A stretch of DNA of 37,743 nt from Eubacterium sp. CAG:786 (GTDB taxonomy: Bacteria; Bacillota; Clostridia; Oscillospirales; Ruminococcaceae): positions 1 to 37,743 of the forward strand of contig HF989518.1 in NCBI GenBank assembly GCA_000432175.1, read 5' to 3'. The notes under the pieces are model-generated. The model was not told the origin of the DNA. It did not search any database and saw only the letters and a list, made by a program, of their open reading frames with translations. How positions within the stretch are numbered: position 1 is the stretch's first letter; each line of letters opens with the position of its first letter. Made by a program: the position numbers and the translations under genes. Shown here piece by piece: positions 22,575 through 30,822 of this stretch.

Positions 22575-25500
22575 TCAGATCTTTGTGATATCGACCAGCT
22601 CAACGTCTTGGATGGTCTTGTGCATCTCGAGGCAGTCAAGAAGCGCGTTTGCGGTGTCTATCGCAGTGAGGCACGCGATGGAACGCTCGACCGCCTTGCG
22701 GCGCATCTTTACGCTGTCGCGGGACGGCTGTCTGCCGGTCTCGGACGTGGAAATAACATACTGTATCTTTCCGCTTTCCAGAAGCTGTATTACGTCCGGG
22801 TCGCCCTTGCCTATCCTGTATGCGTGGCTGGCTGCTATCATGTTCCTGTTGAGCACGGAAGCAGTGCCGCTGGTGGCGTATATCTTGAAGCCGAGAGCCT
22901 CGAAGCGGCTCGCTATCTCGATTATCTCGTGCTTGTCGCCGTCCTTTACTGAAATAAGCACGCCGCCCTCGTGGTAAAGCTTGTAGCCTGCCGCGATAAG
23001 TCCCTTTAACAGAGCCTCGCTGAATGTCTTTGCGATACCAAGGCACTCGCCGGTGGACTTCATCTCAGGGCCGAGCTGGTTATCAACGTCGTTGAGCTTT
23101 TCAAAGCTGAATACCGGCACCTTGACTGCGATGTAGTCGCCGACAGGGTACAGACCGCTCTTGTAGCCCATGTCCTTCAGCTTTGCGCCAAGGATTATCT
23201 TTGTCGCGATATCCACCATGTTAACGCCCGTAACCTTGCTTATATACGGAACGGTTCTGGAGGAACGCGGGTTGACCTCGATAACGAATACCTCGTGGTC
23301 GTAAACGACGTACTGGATATTCACCAGACCCACTACATGCAGAGCCTTTGCAAGCTTCTCGGTGTAATCGATGATAACGCGCTTGATGTGCTCGGAAAGC
23401 GTCTGCGCGGGGTAGATGGAGATGGAGTCGCCGGAGTGGATACCAGCGCGCTCGATGTGCTCCATGATGCCCGGAATGAGGAAGTCCTCGCCGTCGCAGA
23501 TGGCGTCTACCTCGACCTCGGTACCCATCATGTACTTATCGATGAGCACGGGGTTCTCCAGCTTGTGGCTGGTGATTATCGTCATGTACTCGGTGACGTC
23601 GCTGTCGCAGTGCGCGATTATCATGTTCTGACCGCCGAGAACGTAGGACGGACGGAGCAGTACCGGATAACCGAGTTCGTTCGCAGCCCTGAGCGCTTCC
23701 TCGGTGGTGAATACCGTGCTTCCCTTCGGGCGCGGAATGTTGCACTTTTCAAGCAGCTCGTCGAACAGCTCTCTGTCCTCTGCCGCGTCAACGTCCGCAG
23801 CGGAAGTGCCCAGAATGCGCACGCCAAGAGCGGTGAGGTGCTTTATCAGCTTTATCGCAGTCTGTCCGCCGAACTGTACCACAACGCCGTAGGGCTTCTC
23901 AGTCGCGATGAGGGCTTCAACGTCCTCCTTTGTCAGCGGGTCGAAATAAAGTCTGTCGCCTGTGTCAAAGTCGGTGGAAACGGTTTCGGGGTTGTTGTTG
24001 CAGATGATCGCCTCGCAGCCCTCTTCCTTCAGCGTCCATACGCAGTGAACGGAGCAGTAGTCGAACTCGATACCCTGACCTATTCTGATAGGACCGGAAC
24101 CGAACACGATGACCTTCTTCCTGTCGGTGGGGTGCTGCTCGATGAATTCCGCAGCCTCATTCTCGCGGTCGAAGGTGTTGTAGAAGTACGGTGTGCTTGC
24201 GGAGAACTCAGCCGCGCAGGTATCTACCATCTTGTAGACTGCAAGGCGGCGCTCCTTTATCTTCTGACCGGAAATGCGCTCGATGGTGCTGTCAAGGTAG
24301 CAGTACTTCTTCGCCATGTCGTACTTTTCCTGGGTGAGCTCGCCTTCTGCCAGCCACTTCTCCAGCTGTACGAGGTTGTTCAGCTTGCTGATGAACCACT
24401 TGTCTATCTTTGTGATGTTGTGGATAACGTTGATGGAAATGCCGCGCTTGAGCGCCTCGAATACACAGAACGAACGGTCAACATCGATGTCCTCAAGCTT
24501 CTTCATTATCTCTTCATCGGTGAGCTTTACGAAATCCTCCTTGGTCATGGTGTCCATGCCAAGCTCGATGGAACGCACCGCTTTCATCATGCCCGCTTCA
24601 AAGCTGGGCGCGATAGCCATTATCTCACCGGTAGCCTTCATCTGTGTGCCGAGGGTCTTTTTCGCGTAAACGAACTTATCGAACGGCCACTTCGGGAACT
24701 TTACTACCAGGTAATCAAGCGCAGGCTCGAAACATGCGTAGGTCTTGCCAGTTACCTGGTTCACGATCTCGTCCAGGGTGTAGCCCACCGCGATTCTCGC
24801 TGCGACCTTCGCGATAGGATAACCGGTCGCCTTGGAAGCCAGCGCAGAGGAACGCGAAACTCTCGGGTTTACCTCGATAACGGCGTAGTCGAAGCTGTCG
24901 GGCTTGAGCGCGAACTGGCAGTTGCAGCCGCCCTCTACTTTGAGTTCCTGAATGATATTGATAGCCGCGGTACGCAGCATCTGATATTCCTTATCGGCAA
25001 GAGTTACGCATGGCGCCACAACGATGGAGTCGCCGGTGTGTACGCCGACCGGGTCGAAGTTCTCCATGGAGCAGACGGTGATGACGTTGCCCTTGCTGTC
25101 GCGCATTACCTCGAACTCTATCTCCTTCCAGCCGGAAATGCACTTCTCGACCAGTATCTGTGTTATCGGGGAAAGGCGCAGACCGTTGGTGGCGATCTCG
25201 TGGAGTTCCTCAGGGGTCTGTGCGATACCGCCGCCTGTACCGCCCAGCGTGAACGCAGGTCTTACGATAACGGGGTAGTGGATAACTTCGGCAAAGTCCA
25301 TCGCGTCCTCGACGGTCTCAACGACCTTGGAAGGAATGCAGGGCTGACCGATCTTCTCCATTGTGTCCTTGAACGCCTGTCTGTCCTCTGCCTTGTGGAT
25401 AGTTTCAGGGTTGGAGCCGAGCAGCTTTACGTTATGCTCAGCCAGGAATCCGCACTCAGCAAGCTCCATGGAAAGCGTCAGACCAGTCTGACCACCGAGG

Positions 25501-25766
25501 TTAGAGAGCACGCTGTCCGGCTTTTCTATCTCGATAACTCTCTTTACAACGTCCAGCGTCAGCGGCTCGATGTAGATCTTGTCAGCCATGTGCTTGTCCG
25601 TCATGATGGTAGCAGGGTTGGAGTTTATCAGGACGACCTCCAGACCCTCCTGCTTGAGCGCGCGGCACGCCTGTGTGCCCGCATAGTCGAACTCCGCAGC
25701 CTGTCCGATGACGATAGGGCCGGAGCCTATAACCAGTACTTTCTTGATATCACTTCTTAACGGCAT
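22575..25766 (-). CDS. carB: Carbamoyl-phosphate synthase large chain
   Basis: 1063 residues, full length. CarB makes carbamoyl phosphate from bicarbonate, ATP and ammonia delivered by CarA. Two homologous ATP-grasp halves are seen: KVLVIGSGPIVIGQAAEFDY opens the first and KVIVFGSGPIRIGQGIEFDY the second (about residue 550). The C-terminal ~130 residues are the MGS-like allosteric domain (IYATSGTASVLNRN). Its ATG overlaps the carA end by 10 bases and GGAGGG lies upstream within carA. Confidence 0.97.
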   Translation of the reverse strand: MPLRSDIKKVLVIGSGPIVIGQAAEFDYAGTQACRALKQEGLEVVLINSNPATIMTDKHMADKIYIEPLTLDVVKRVIEIEKPDSVLSNLGGQTGLTLSMELAECGFLAEHNVKLLGSNPETIHKAEDRQAFKDTMEKIGQPCIPSKVVETVEDAMDFAEVIHYPVIVRPAFTLGGTGGGIAQTPEELHEIATNGLRLSPITQILVEKCISGWKEIEFEVMRDSKGNVITVCSMENFDPVGVHTGDSIVVAPCVTLADKEYQMLRTAAINIIQELKVEGGCNCQFALKPDSFDYAVIEVNPRVSRSSALASKATGYPIAKVAARIAVGYTLDEIVNQVTGKTYACFEPALDYLVVKFPKWPFDKFVYAKKTLGTQMKATGEIMAIAPSFEAGMMKAVRSIELGMDTMTKEDFVKLTDEEIMKKLEDIDVDRSFCVFEALKRGISINVIHNITKIDKWFISKLNNLVQLEKWLAEGELTQEKYDMAKKYCYLDSTIERISGQKIKERRLAVYKMVDTCAAEFSASTPYFYNTFDRENEAAEFIEQHPTDRKKVIVFGSGPIRIGQGIEFDYCSVHCVWTLKEEGCEAIICNNNPETVSTDFDTGDRLYFDPLTKEDVEALIATEKPYGVVVQFGGQTAIKLIKHLTALGVRILGTSAADVDAAEDRELFDELLEKCNIPRPKGSTVFTTEEALRAANELGYPVLLRPSYVLGGQNMIIAHCDSDVTEYMTIITSHKLENPVLIDKYMMGTEVEVDAICDGEDFLIPGIMEHIERAGIHSGDSISIYPAQTLSEHIKRVIIDYTEKLAKALHVVGLVNIQYVVYDHEVFVIEVNPRSSRTVPYISKVTGVNMVDIATKIILGAKLKDMGYKSGLYPVGDYIAVKVPVFSFEKLNDVDNQLGPEMKSTGECLGIAKTFSEALLKGLIAAGYKLYHEGGVLISVKDGDKHEIIEIASRFEALGFKIYATSGTASVLNRNMIAASHAYRIGKGDPDVIQLLESGKIQYVISTSETGRQPSRDSVKMRRKAVERSIACLTAIDTANALLDCLEMHKTIQDVELVDITKI

Positions 25767-26860
25767 GACTTTTTACCCTCCATCAGATCAATAAACTCGT
25801 CGAACAGGTATGCGGTATCCTTGGGGCCGCCGCATGCCTCCGGGTGGAACTGCACCGTGAATGCGGGCGCGTTATGATAACGAACGCCCTCGCAGGTGCC
25901 GTCGTTGCCGTTAACGTGGCTCACCTCTCCTGCCTCGGCAGGCACGCTGTCGCTCACAACGGCGTAACCGTGGTTCTGGGAGGTGATGAATGTTCTGTCA
26001 AGCGCGATATCCTTTACCGGCTGGTTGCCGCCGCGATGACCGTATTTCAGCTTTTCGGTCTTTGCGCCGTTCGCAAGGGCAAGCAGCTGGTGTCCCAGGC
26101 ATATGCCGAATGTGGGTATCTGCGCAGGGATAAGGTCATGGAGGGTCTGGATAGCCTCAGTGTTGTCGGCAGGGTCGCCGGGGCCGTTGGAAAGCATTAT
26201 TCCATCAGGGCTCAGCGCCTTTATCTCGTCCGCTGTGGAATTCCATGGCATGACTGTTACGTTGCAGCCGCGCTTGACGAGCTCCCTGCGGATATTGAAC
26301 TTGTAGCCGTAGTCCATCAGCACCACGTTGTATTTTGCGTTCTCAGCGGTGTAATATTCCTTTGCCTTGACACTGACTTTCGGAACCACCTTTCCGACAT
26401 TATACGCGCGTATCTGCGCAAGGAGCGCTTCCCTGTCGAAATCGCCGTGGACTATCGCGCCGTTCATTACGCCGCTCTCGCGGATTATCTTCGTGAGGTG
26501 ACGGGTGTCGATGTCGTAAATGCCGATGATGTTGTACTTCTTCAGGTAGCTGTCAAGGTCGCCCTCGCAGCGGAAGTTCGACGGATTCTCGCAGTGCTCT
26601 CTTACGATGTAGCCGCTGACAACGCTCCCGTTGGACTCGGGGTCGGTGGAATTCACGCCGTAGTTGCCTATCAGCGGGAATGTCTGGGTCACGATCTGCC
26701 CGCAGTAGCTGGGGTCGGTGAGAGTTTCCTGATAGCCCACCATAGCGGTGGTGAACACTATCTCTCCGACTACCGAACCGTCGGCGCCGAACGCCCTGCC
26801 CTCGAACTCTGTGCCGTCCGCAAGAATGAGCGTCGCTTTCTTTTTGTTCTCAAAAATCAT
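25757..26860 (-). CDS. carA: Carbamoyl-phosphate synthase small chain
   Basis: 367 residues from ATG 26860. CarA is the class I glutamine amidotransferase subunit; GICLGHQLLAL carries the nucleophile Cys, and the His/Glu follow in VQFHPEACGGP. The N-terminal domain (ATLILADGTEFEGRAFG) is typical. The frame is open six codons further to 26878, but GGAGGAG lies seven bases before 26860 and inside that extension. It is separated from pyrF by the 26923-27060 repeat, so it may depend on read-through from the pyrR promoter. Confidence 0.95.
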   Translation of the reverse strand: MIFENKKKATLILADGTEFEGRAFGADGSVVGEIVFTTAMVGYQETLTDPSYCGQIVTQTFPLIGNYGVNSTDPESNGSVVSGYIVREHCENPSNFRCEGDLDSYLKKYNIIGIYDIDTRHLTKIIRESGVMNGAIVHGDFDREALLAQIRAYNVGKVVPKVSVKAKEYYTAENAKYNVVLMDYGYKFNIRRELVKRGCNVTVMPWNSTADEIKALSPDGIMLSNGPGDPADNTEAIQTLHDLIPAQIPTFGICLGHQLLALANGAKTEKLKYGHRGGNQPVKDIALDRTFITSQNHGYAVVSDSVPAEAGEVSHVNGNDGTCEGVRYHNAPAFTVQFHPEACGGPKDTAYLFDEFIDLMEGKKSCR

Positions 26861-26922
26861 TTGTTCTCCTCCATGCACTTACATGTATATATCTTATATC
26901 TGAATGTTACACGGGATATTTA

Positions 26923-27060
26923 TTCAAATTCGGAATTCGGAATGCGGAATTCGGAATTATTGTACCGCTGTCGCGGTGTTTTCCGATTGTATCGGTATTT
27001 AAATCCATCGCGAAGCGATACCGAAATTCCGAATTCCGAATTAAGAATTCCGAATTTGAA
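26923..27060. repeat. Palindromic repeat of the GGAATTC type between pyrF and carA (138 bp)
   Basis: Perfect 16-bp terminal inverted repeats TTCAAATTCGGAATTC (26923-26938) and its complement (27045-27060), with inner arms made of repeated GGAATTC units. The centre has small hairpins CCGC-TGTC-GCGG, CCGAT-TGT-ATCGG and ATCGC-GAA-GCGAT. Non-coding. Unrelated in sequence to elements A-C. A 12-base remnant (ATTCCGAATTAA) follows pyrD near 20168. Confidence 0.8.
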
Positions 27061-27086
27061 ATCAGTGTTTCAGCCCAACAGCCAAA

Positions 27087-28022
27087 TCACTTATTAATTA
27101 CGATCTTCCCCACTATCCCCATGATCTCGTCTCTCATGCGGATAGCTTCGCGACGGGCTGCCTCTGCGAATTCGTGCTCGTCGCACTTCTCTTTCTGATA
27201 AGCGCACATGATGCCTCTGGAACTGTTGACGATACCGCCAAGACCGTTCTTATCAAATGCGCCCGCGATATCCTTTGCGCCCGCACCCTGCGCGCCGTAG
27301 CCCGGGATAAGGAAGAATGTAGTAGGAAGCTTCTCGCGCAGGTACTTCAGCTGCTCGGGATATGTAGCGCCAACTACCGCGCCCACTCCGGAATAGCCGT
27401 ATACGCCGGGGAGTTCCTTGCCCCATTCTTCGCACATATGACCCATGGTCTCGTATATCGTCACGCCGTCTATCTTCTTGTCCTGCAGCTCACCGGAGCT
27501 GGGGTTGGAGGTCTTTACGAGCACGAAAATTCCCTTGTCGTTGTCGCGGCAGGTAGCCACCAGCGGCTTGATGCCGTCGCTGCCGAGGTAGCCGTTTACA
27601 GTCAGCGCGTCGCCGAGGAACGGCTCATAGGTCTGGCTGCCAACCTGTACTTTTCCGAGGTGCGCCGCTGCGTACGCTTCCATGGTGGTGCCGATATCGT
27701 TGCGCTTGCCGTCGGTGATGACGTACATGCCCTTGCTGCGCGCGTATTCCTGGGTCTTGTAGAGGGTCTTTACGCCAGCCGGACCGTACATCTCATAATA
27801 AGCGGCCTGCGGCTTGACTGCGGGTACTATATCATACAGCGCGTCGATGAGCCCCTTGTTGAACTCCAGCAGTGCCTTTGCGGCGCCCTTGAGGGTCTCG
27901 CCGTACTTATCGAAGCACTTCTCCTTGATGAATTCAGGTACATATGCGAGCTTGGGGTCAAGTCCTGCGACAGAGGGGTTCTGGGTCTTTTCGATCTTTT
28001 CGATAAGTCTGTCAAGTGACAT
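27087..28022 (-). CDS. pyrF: Orotidine 5'-phosphate decarboxylase (long, type 2)
   Basis: 311 residues from ATG 28022. PyrF decarboxylates OMP to UMP. The longer subfamily signature SVAGLDPKLAYVPEF is at the N-terminus and the catalytic Asp-Lys block is VITDGKRNDIGTTMEAYA. FLIPGYGAQGAG is the phosphate site. The frame is open ten codons upstream, but AAAGGA lies correctly for 28022. The gap to the pyrC stop is 19 bases. Confidence 0.95.
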   Translation of the reverse strand: MSLDRLIEKIEKTQNPSVAGLDPKLAYVPEFIKEKCFDKYGETLKGAAKALLEFNKGLIDALYDIVPAVKPQAAYYEMYGPAGVKTLYKTQEYARSKGMYVITDGKRNDIGTTMEAYAAAHLGKVQVGSQTYEPFLGDALTVNGYLGSDGIKPLVATCRDNDKGIFVLVKTSNPSSGELQDKKIDGVTIYETMGHMCEEWGKELPGVYGYSGVGAVVGATYPEQLKYLREKLPTTFFLIPGYGAQGAGAKDIAGAFDKNGLGGIVNSSRGIMCAYQKEKCDEHEFAEAARREAIRMRDEIMGIVGKIVINK

Positions 28023-28041
28023 TTCATTCTTCCTTTCTGTT

Positions 28042-29319
28042 TCAGTCAACACCGTCTGTGTAGACTACCTTGCCGTTTAATATCGTGTATTTCACCCTGC
28101 CCTTGAGGGTCATGCCCTTGAAGCAGGTGTTTTTCGACTTTGAATGCAGCTTTGCCGGGTCGACTACCCATTCCTCGTTGGGGTCGAATATGCAGATGTC
28201 CGCAACGTCTCCGCTCCTGAGTGAGCCTCCGGGTATCGAAAGTATCCTGCGGGGATTTACGCACATCAGCGTTACTATGCGCTGCAGCGATATCTTTCCG
28301 GTGTGATACAGCGCGGTCAGAGTTGCCGCAAGCGAAGTTTCCAGCCCGACGACGCCGTTGGGCGCCTTTTCAAAATCTGCCTTTTCCTCCGGCGCGTGAG
28401 GAGCGTGGTCGGTGATTATGCAGTCGATGGTGCCGTCGATAACGCCTTCGGTTATCGCCTGCACGTCAGCCTCGGTGCGCAGCGGGGGGTTCATGCGGTA
28501 ATCCGCGTCGCGGCTGCGCAGCAGCTCGTCAGTCAGCATGAAGTAATGCGGCGCCGTTTCGCATGTGACCATTGTGCCGAAGCGCACAGCGGTGCGGATA
28601 TTCTGCATGCTCTGCGCGGTGGAAACATGCGCGATGTGTATCGGCACCTCAAGGTCAGCGGCAAGCGTTATCTCGCGCTCGGTGATTATATCCTCGCTGA
28701 GACGGTGGATCCCCTTTACGCCGAGTTCCTTTGAGACCTTGCCGGCGTTCATGATACCACCGTTGACTATATCAAGATCCTCGCAGTGGGAAATGACTTT
28801 CAGCCCCGCGTAATGCGCCTTTACCATAGCCTCAGCCATGACGCGCGCGTTCTTCACCGGTCTGCCGTCGTCGGAAACCGCAACGCAGCCCGCGTCGTGG
28901 AGTTCCTTGAAATCGCACAGTTCAACGCCCTCAAGCCCCCTGGTGATGCTGCCCACCGGGTAAACGCGGGTCTTGGCTCCCTTTGCCTTTTCGATGATGT
29001 AGCGTACCGTTTCAGCGCTGTCCACCGTCGGAATGGTGTTGGGCATGCATGCGACAGCCGTAACGCCGCCTGCAGCCGCTGCGTTTCCTCCGGTGATGAT
29101 GTCCTCCTTGTGGGTCTGACCGGGGTCGCGGAAGTGCACGTGCATATCGCATATTCCCGGAATGACCGTCAGCCCGGCGCAGTCAATGACCTGCGCGTCA
29201 GGCGCTTCGATATCGCTGCCGATATTCCTGATAACATCGTCGCGGATAAGGATATCTGCCTTGCCCTCAAAGCCGTTGGCGCTGTCCACAACGTAGCCGT
29301 TCTTTAGTAATAGATCCAT
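28042..29319 (-). CDS. pyrC: Dihydroorotase (class I)
   Basis: 425 residues. PyrC closes carbamoyl-aspartate to dihydroorotate using zinc. DMHVHFRDPGQTHKEDI supplies the first metal ligands; the later metal His residues are in VISHCED and IHIAHVST, and CIITDHAPHAPEEK has the catalytic Asp. Start 29319 follows GGGAGGTCAG. It directly follows pyrR; the pyrB gene often found between them is missing from the window. Confidence 0.96.
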   Translation of the reverse strand: MDLLLKNGYVVDSANGFEGKADILIRDDVIRNIGSDIEAPDAQVIDCAGLTVIPGICDMHVHFRDPGQTHKEDIITGGNAAAAGGVTAVACMPNTIPTVDSAETVRYIIEKAKGAKTRVYPVGSITRGLEGVELCDFKELHDAGCVAVSDDGRPVKNARVMAEAMVKAHYAGLKVISHCEDLDIVNGGIMNAGKVSKELGVKGIHRLSEDIITEREITLAADLEVPIHIAHVSTAQSMQNIRTAVRFGTMVTCETAPHYFMLTDELLRSRDADYRMNPPLRTEADVQAITEGVIDGTIDCIITDHAPHAPEEKADFEKAPNGVVGLETSLAATLTALYHTGKISLQRIVTLMCVNPRRILSIPGGSLRSGDVADICIFDPNEEWVVDPAKLHSKSKNTCFKGMTLKGRVKYTILNGKVVYTDGVD

Positions 29320-29366
29320 TCTGACCTCCCTGTTGGATTATTCTTTCTGTCCGTATATAAGTCCCG

Positions 29367-29924
29367 TTATTCCGCAGGACATCGCGTATAAATTACCACC
29401 TTGTCGCAGCCGTCGAGTTCGTTCACCAGCACCTTGACGGTCTCCTCGCGGGAGGTGGGAAGGTTCTTGCCGATGTAATCAGCCCGTATCGGCAGTTCCC
29501 TGTGTCCCCTGTCCACCAGCGCCGCAAGCTGTATCAGCGTGGGTCTGCCCCTGGACATTATCGCGTCGATGGCGGCGCGCGCCGTGCGCCCGGTGAATAT
29601 CACATCGTCCACGATTATCACGCGCTTGTCCGTGATGTCAAAGGGTATCTCGCTGCTGTCCGGGGAATTCCCGCGCGGCTTGTCGTCGCGGAAAGGCGTT
29701 ATATCCAGCAGCCCCACGGGTATCTCCCTGCCGTCTATCTCGGAAAGCTTGGCAGCGATGCGCTTTGCAAGCACCGCGCCGCGCGAAAAAAGCCCGATAA
29801 GACAAAGTCCGTCTGTACCCTTGTTACGTTCGATCATCTCAAACGAAATACGGGTGACTGCCCTCGCCATCGAGCTTTCGTCCATTATTTCAGCTTTAAG
29901 AGTAAGCCCCTCTACGGTACACAT
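29367..29924 (-). CDS. pyrR: PyrR, pyr attenuation regulator / uracil phosphoribosyltransferase
   Basis: 185 residues from ATG 29924. PyrR binds UMP/UTP and the pyr leader RNA to favour termination, and has UPRT activity. The PRPP-binding motif is VIIVDDVIFTGRTARAAIDA; LIGLFSRGAVLAKRIA is the preceding PRTase loop. A GTG three codons upstream (29933) touches the Shine-Dalgarno AAAGGAC and is too close, so 29924 is preferred. The gene is preceded by its own attenuator. Confidence 0.95.
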   Translation of the reverse strand: MCTVEGLTLKAEIMDESSMARAVTRISFEMIERNKGTDGLCLIGLFSRGAVLAKRIAAKLSEIDGREIPVGLLDITPFRDDKPRGNSPDSSEIPFDITDKRVIIVDDVIFTGRTARAAIDAIMSRGRPTLIQLAALVDRGHRELPIRADYIGKNLPTSREETVKVLVNELDGCDKVVIYTRCPAE

Positions 29925-29950
29925 GGGTATCACGTCCTTTCTGTGCGGAC

Positions 29951-29981
29951 AAAAACAGCCAACCGGATATACGGCTGGCTG
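29951..29981 (-). terminator. Attenuator terminator in the pyrR leader
   Basis: Minus-strand stem CAGCCAGCCG / CGGTTGGCTG (one G-U) with a 6-base loop and a TTTTTG tail, 27 bases before the pyrR start. With the PyrR box upstream this is a PyrR-controlled attenuator. Confidence 0.85.
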
Positions 29982-30047
29982 ATGATATCTGTGTACAACA
30001 AGCGCTGCGCCGAATGCGACGCAACTCTCCCGATACGAAGATCACAA

Positions 30048-30067
30048 CCTTGCCGGCCTCACGGTGC
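30048..30067 (-). promoter_or_regulatory. PyrR RNA-binding site (anti-antiterminator)
   Basis: Minus strand GCACCGTGAGGCCGGCAAGG matches the conserved PyrR target (CC.G.GAGGCY..GCAAGG). It lies about 65-85 bases after the predicted start and 67 bases before the terminator stem, the order expected of pyr leaders. A separate 5' hairpin (AAGCGG/CCGCTT, 30108-30123) stands near the transcript start. Confidence 0.8.
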
Positions 30068-30137
30068 CGATTTAAAAGCCATTGATTTCTTCTGTCAGTT
30101 TCTGTCAAAGCGGAATGCCGCTTCACTGTTACTAGAT

Positions 30138-30166
30138 ATTATATACTACTTCCGCGGATTTGTCAA
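30138..30166 (-). promoter_or_regulatory. Consensus SigA promoter of the pyr cluster
   Basis: Minus strand TTGACA (30161-30166), 17-base spacer, TATAAT (30138-30143): a perfect match to both hexamers with ideal spacing. Confidence 0.9.
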
Positions 30167-30194
30167 GTAGTTTTGGCGCCCGTGGAACATTTTT

Positions 30195-30668
30195 TCAGCC
30201 CTCATACCGGGGGTAATATTCTGCCGCCACCGACCCGGCGCGTTTCATTCCCGGGAAGGTGTGCAGTTCGGTTATTCTGCGGCTGTCCGCGAATGTCACC
30301 ACCACCCCTGCCCTTCCCCTGCAGAAATCCTCCCGGGAAAGCCTGCACACGGGTTCCCCGGCAGGGGCAAGCTCCCCGGTGCCGAGGAAATACTCTGCGG
30401 CGCCGGGAAGTTTCACGTCAAGTTCCAGCCCGTCGCCCATTCTCAGCCTAAACGCGCACTTATCCGCAGAAATGAGCGCGCCGTCTGCCGGGGAGCGTAT
30501 CTCCACCGCAGGCGTCAGCCTGTAATACAGCCTGAACACCCCCTCAGCCCCCACCGCAAAGCCCTCTCCGCAGCGCGAATTCTTCCTTTCCTCACCGGCG
30601 TTCAGTTCCACGGTCGTGAAAACATTCCCGGCAGCCGGGGAGTACAGCCGCCTGACTTCCATCTCCAT
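30195..30668 (-). CDS. PTS EIIA-Glc-like protein lacking both active-site histidines
   Basis: 157 residues, normal length for a free-standing EIIA-Glc domain. The N-terminal strand (LYSPAAGNVF), the 'GEGFAVG' turn (residues 34-40) and the core block SPADGALISADKCAFRLRMG with DGLELDVKLPG follow the order of Crr. At the two active-site positions, 15 residues apart as in E. coli His75/His90, it has Cys71 (KCAFRL for KHAIGL) and Lys86 (VKLPG for IHIG), so it cannot be phosphorylated in the usual way. A regulatory or binding role is inferred. The frame is open upstream, but AAGGAGAACGCAT fixes ATG 30668. It is divergent from the antiporter gene. Confidence 0.65.
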   Translation of the reverse strand: MEMEVRRLYSPAAGNVFTTVELNAGEERKNSRCGEGFAVGAEGVFRLYYRLTPAVEIRSPADGALISADKCAFRLRMGDGLELDVKLPGAAEYFLGTGELAPAGEPVCRLSREDFCRGRAGVVVTFADSRRITELHTFPGMKRAGSVAAEYYPRYEG

Positions 30669-30760
30669 ATGCGTTCTCCTTTTCGTTCGGTACTTGCCAT
30701 AATTACCGCAAACGTCAAAAAAACATCTGAGTGCGATGGAATTATTGTTTACAATTATTC

Positions 30761-30789
30761 TTGAATTAGCCGTCGGGATACGATATAAT
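30761..30789 (+). promoter_or_regulatory. Promoter of the antiporter gene
   Basis: TTGAAT (30761-30766), 17-base spacer, TATAAT (30784-30789), about 34 bases before the ATG. Confidence 0.75.
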
Positions 30790-30822
30790 ATATTTCGTAA
30801 AAAAATAAAAGGAGATATATTT

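Noticed and set aside
23295..25760. Very long plus-strand open frame opposite carB
   Set aside because: It is an antisense shadow of carB caused by codon bias; no start signal, and the composition is that of a reversed coding strand.
25844..27097. Plus-strand frame ending in NSEFGMRNSELL-type repeats
   Set aside because: Spurious translation of carA antisense plus the GGAATTC palindrome.
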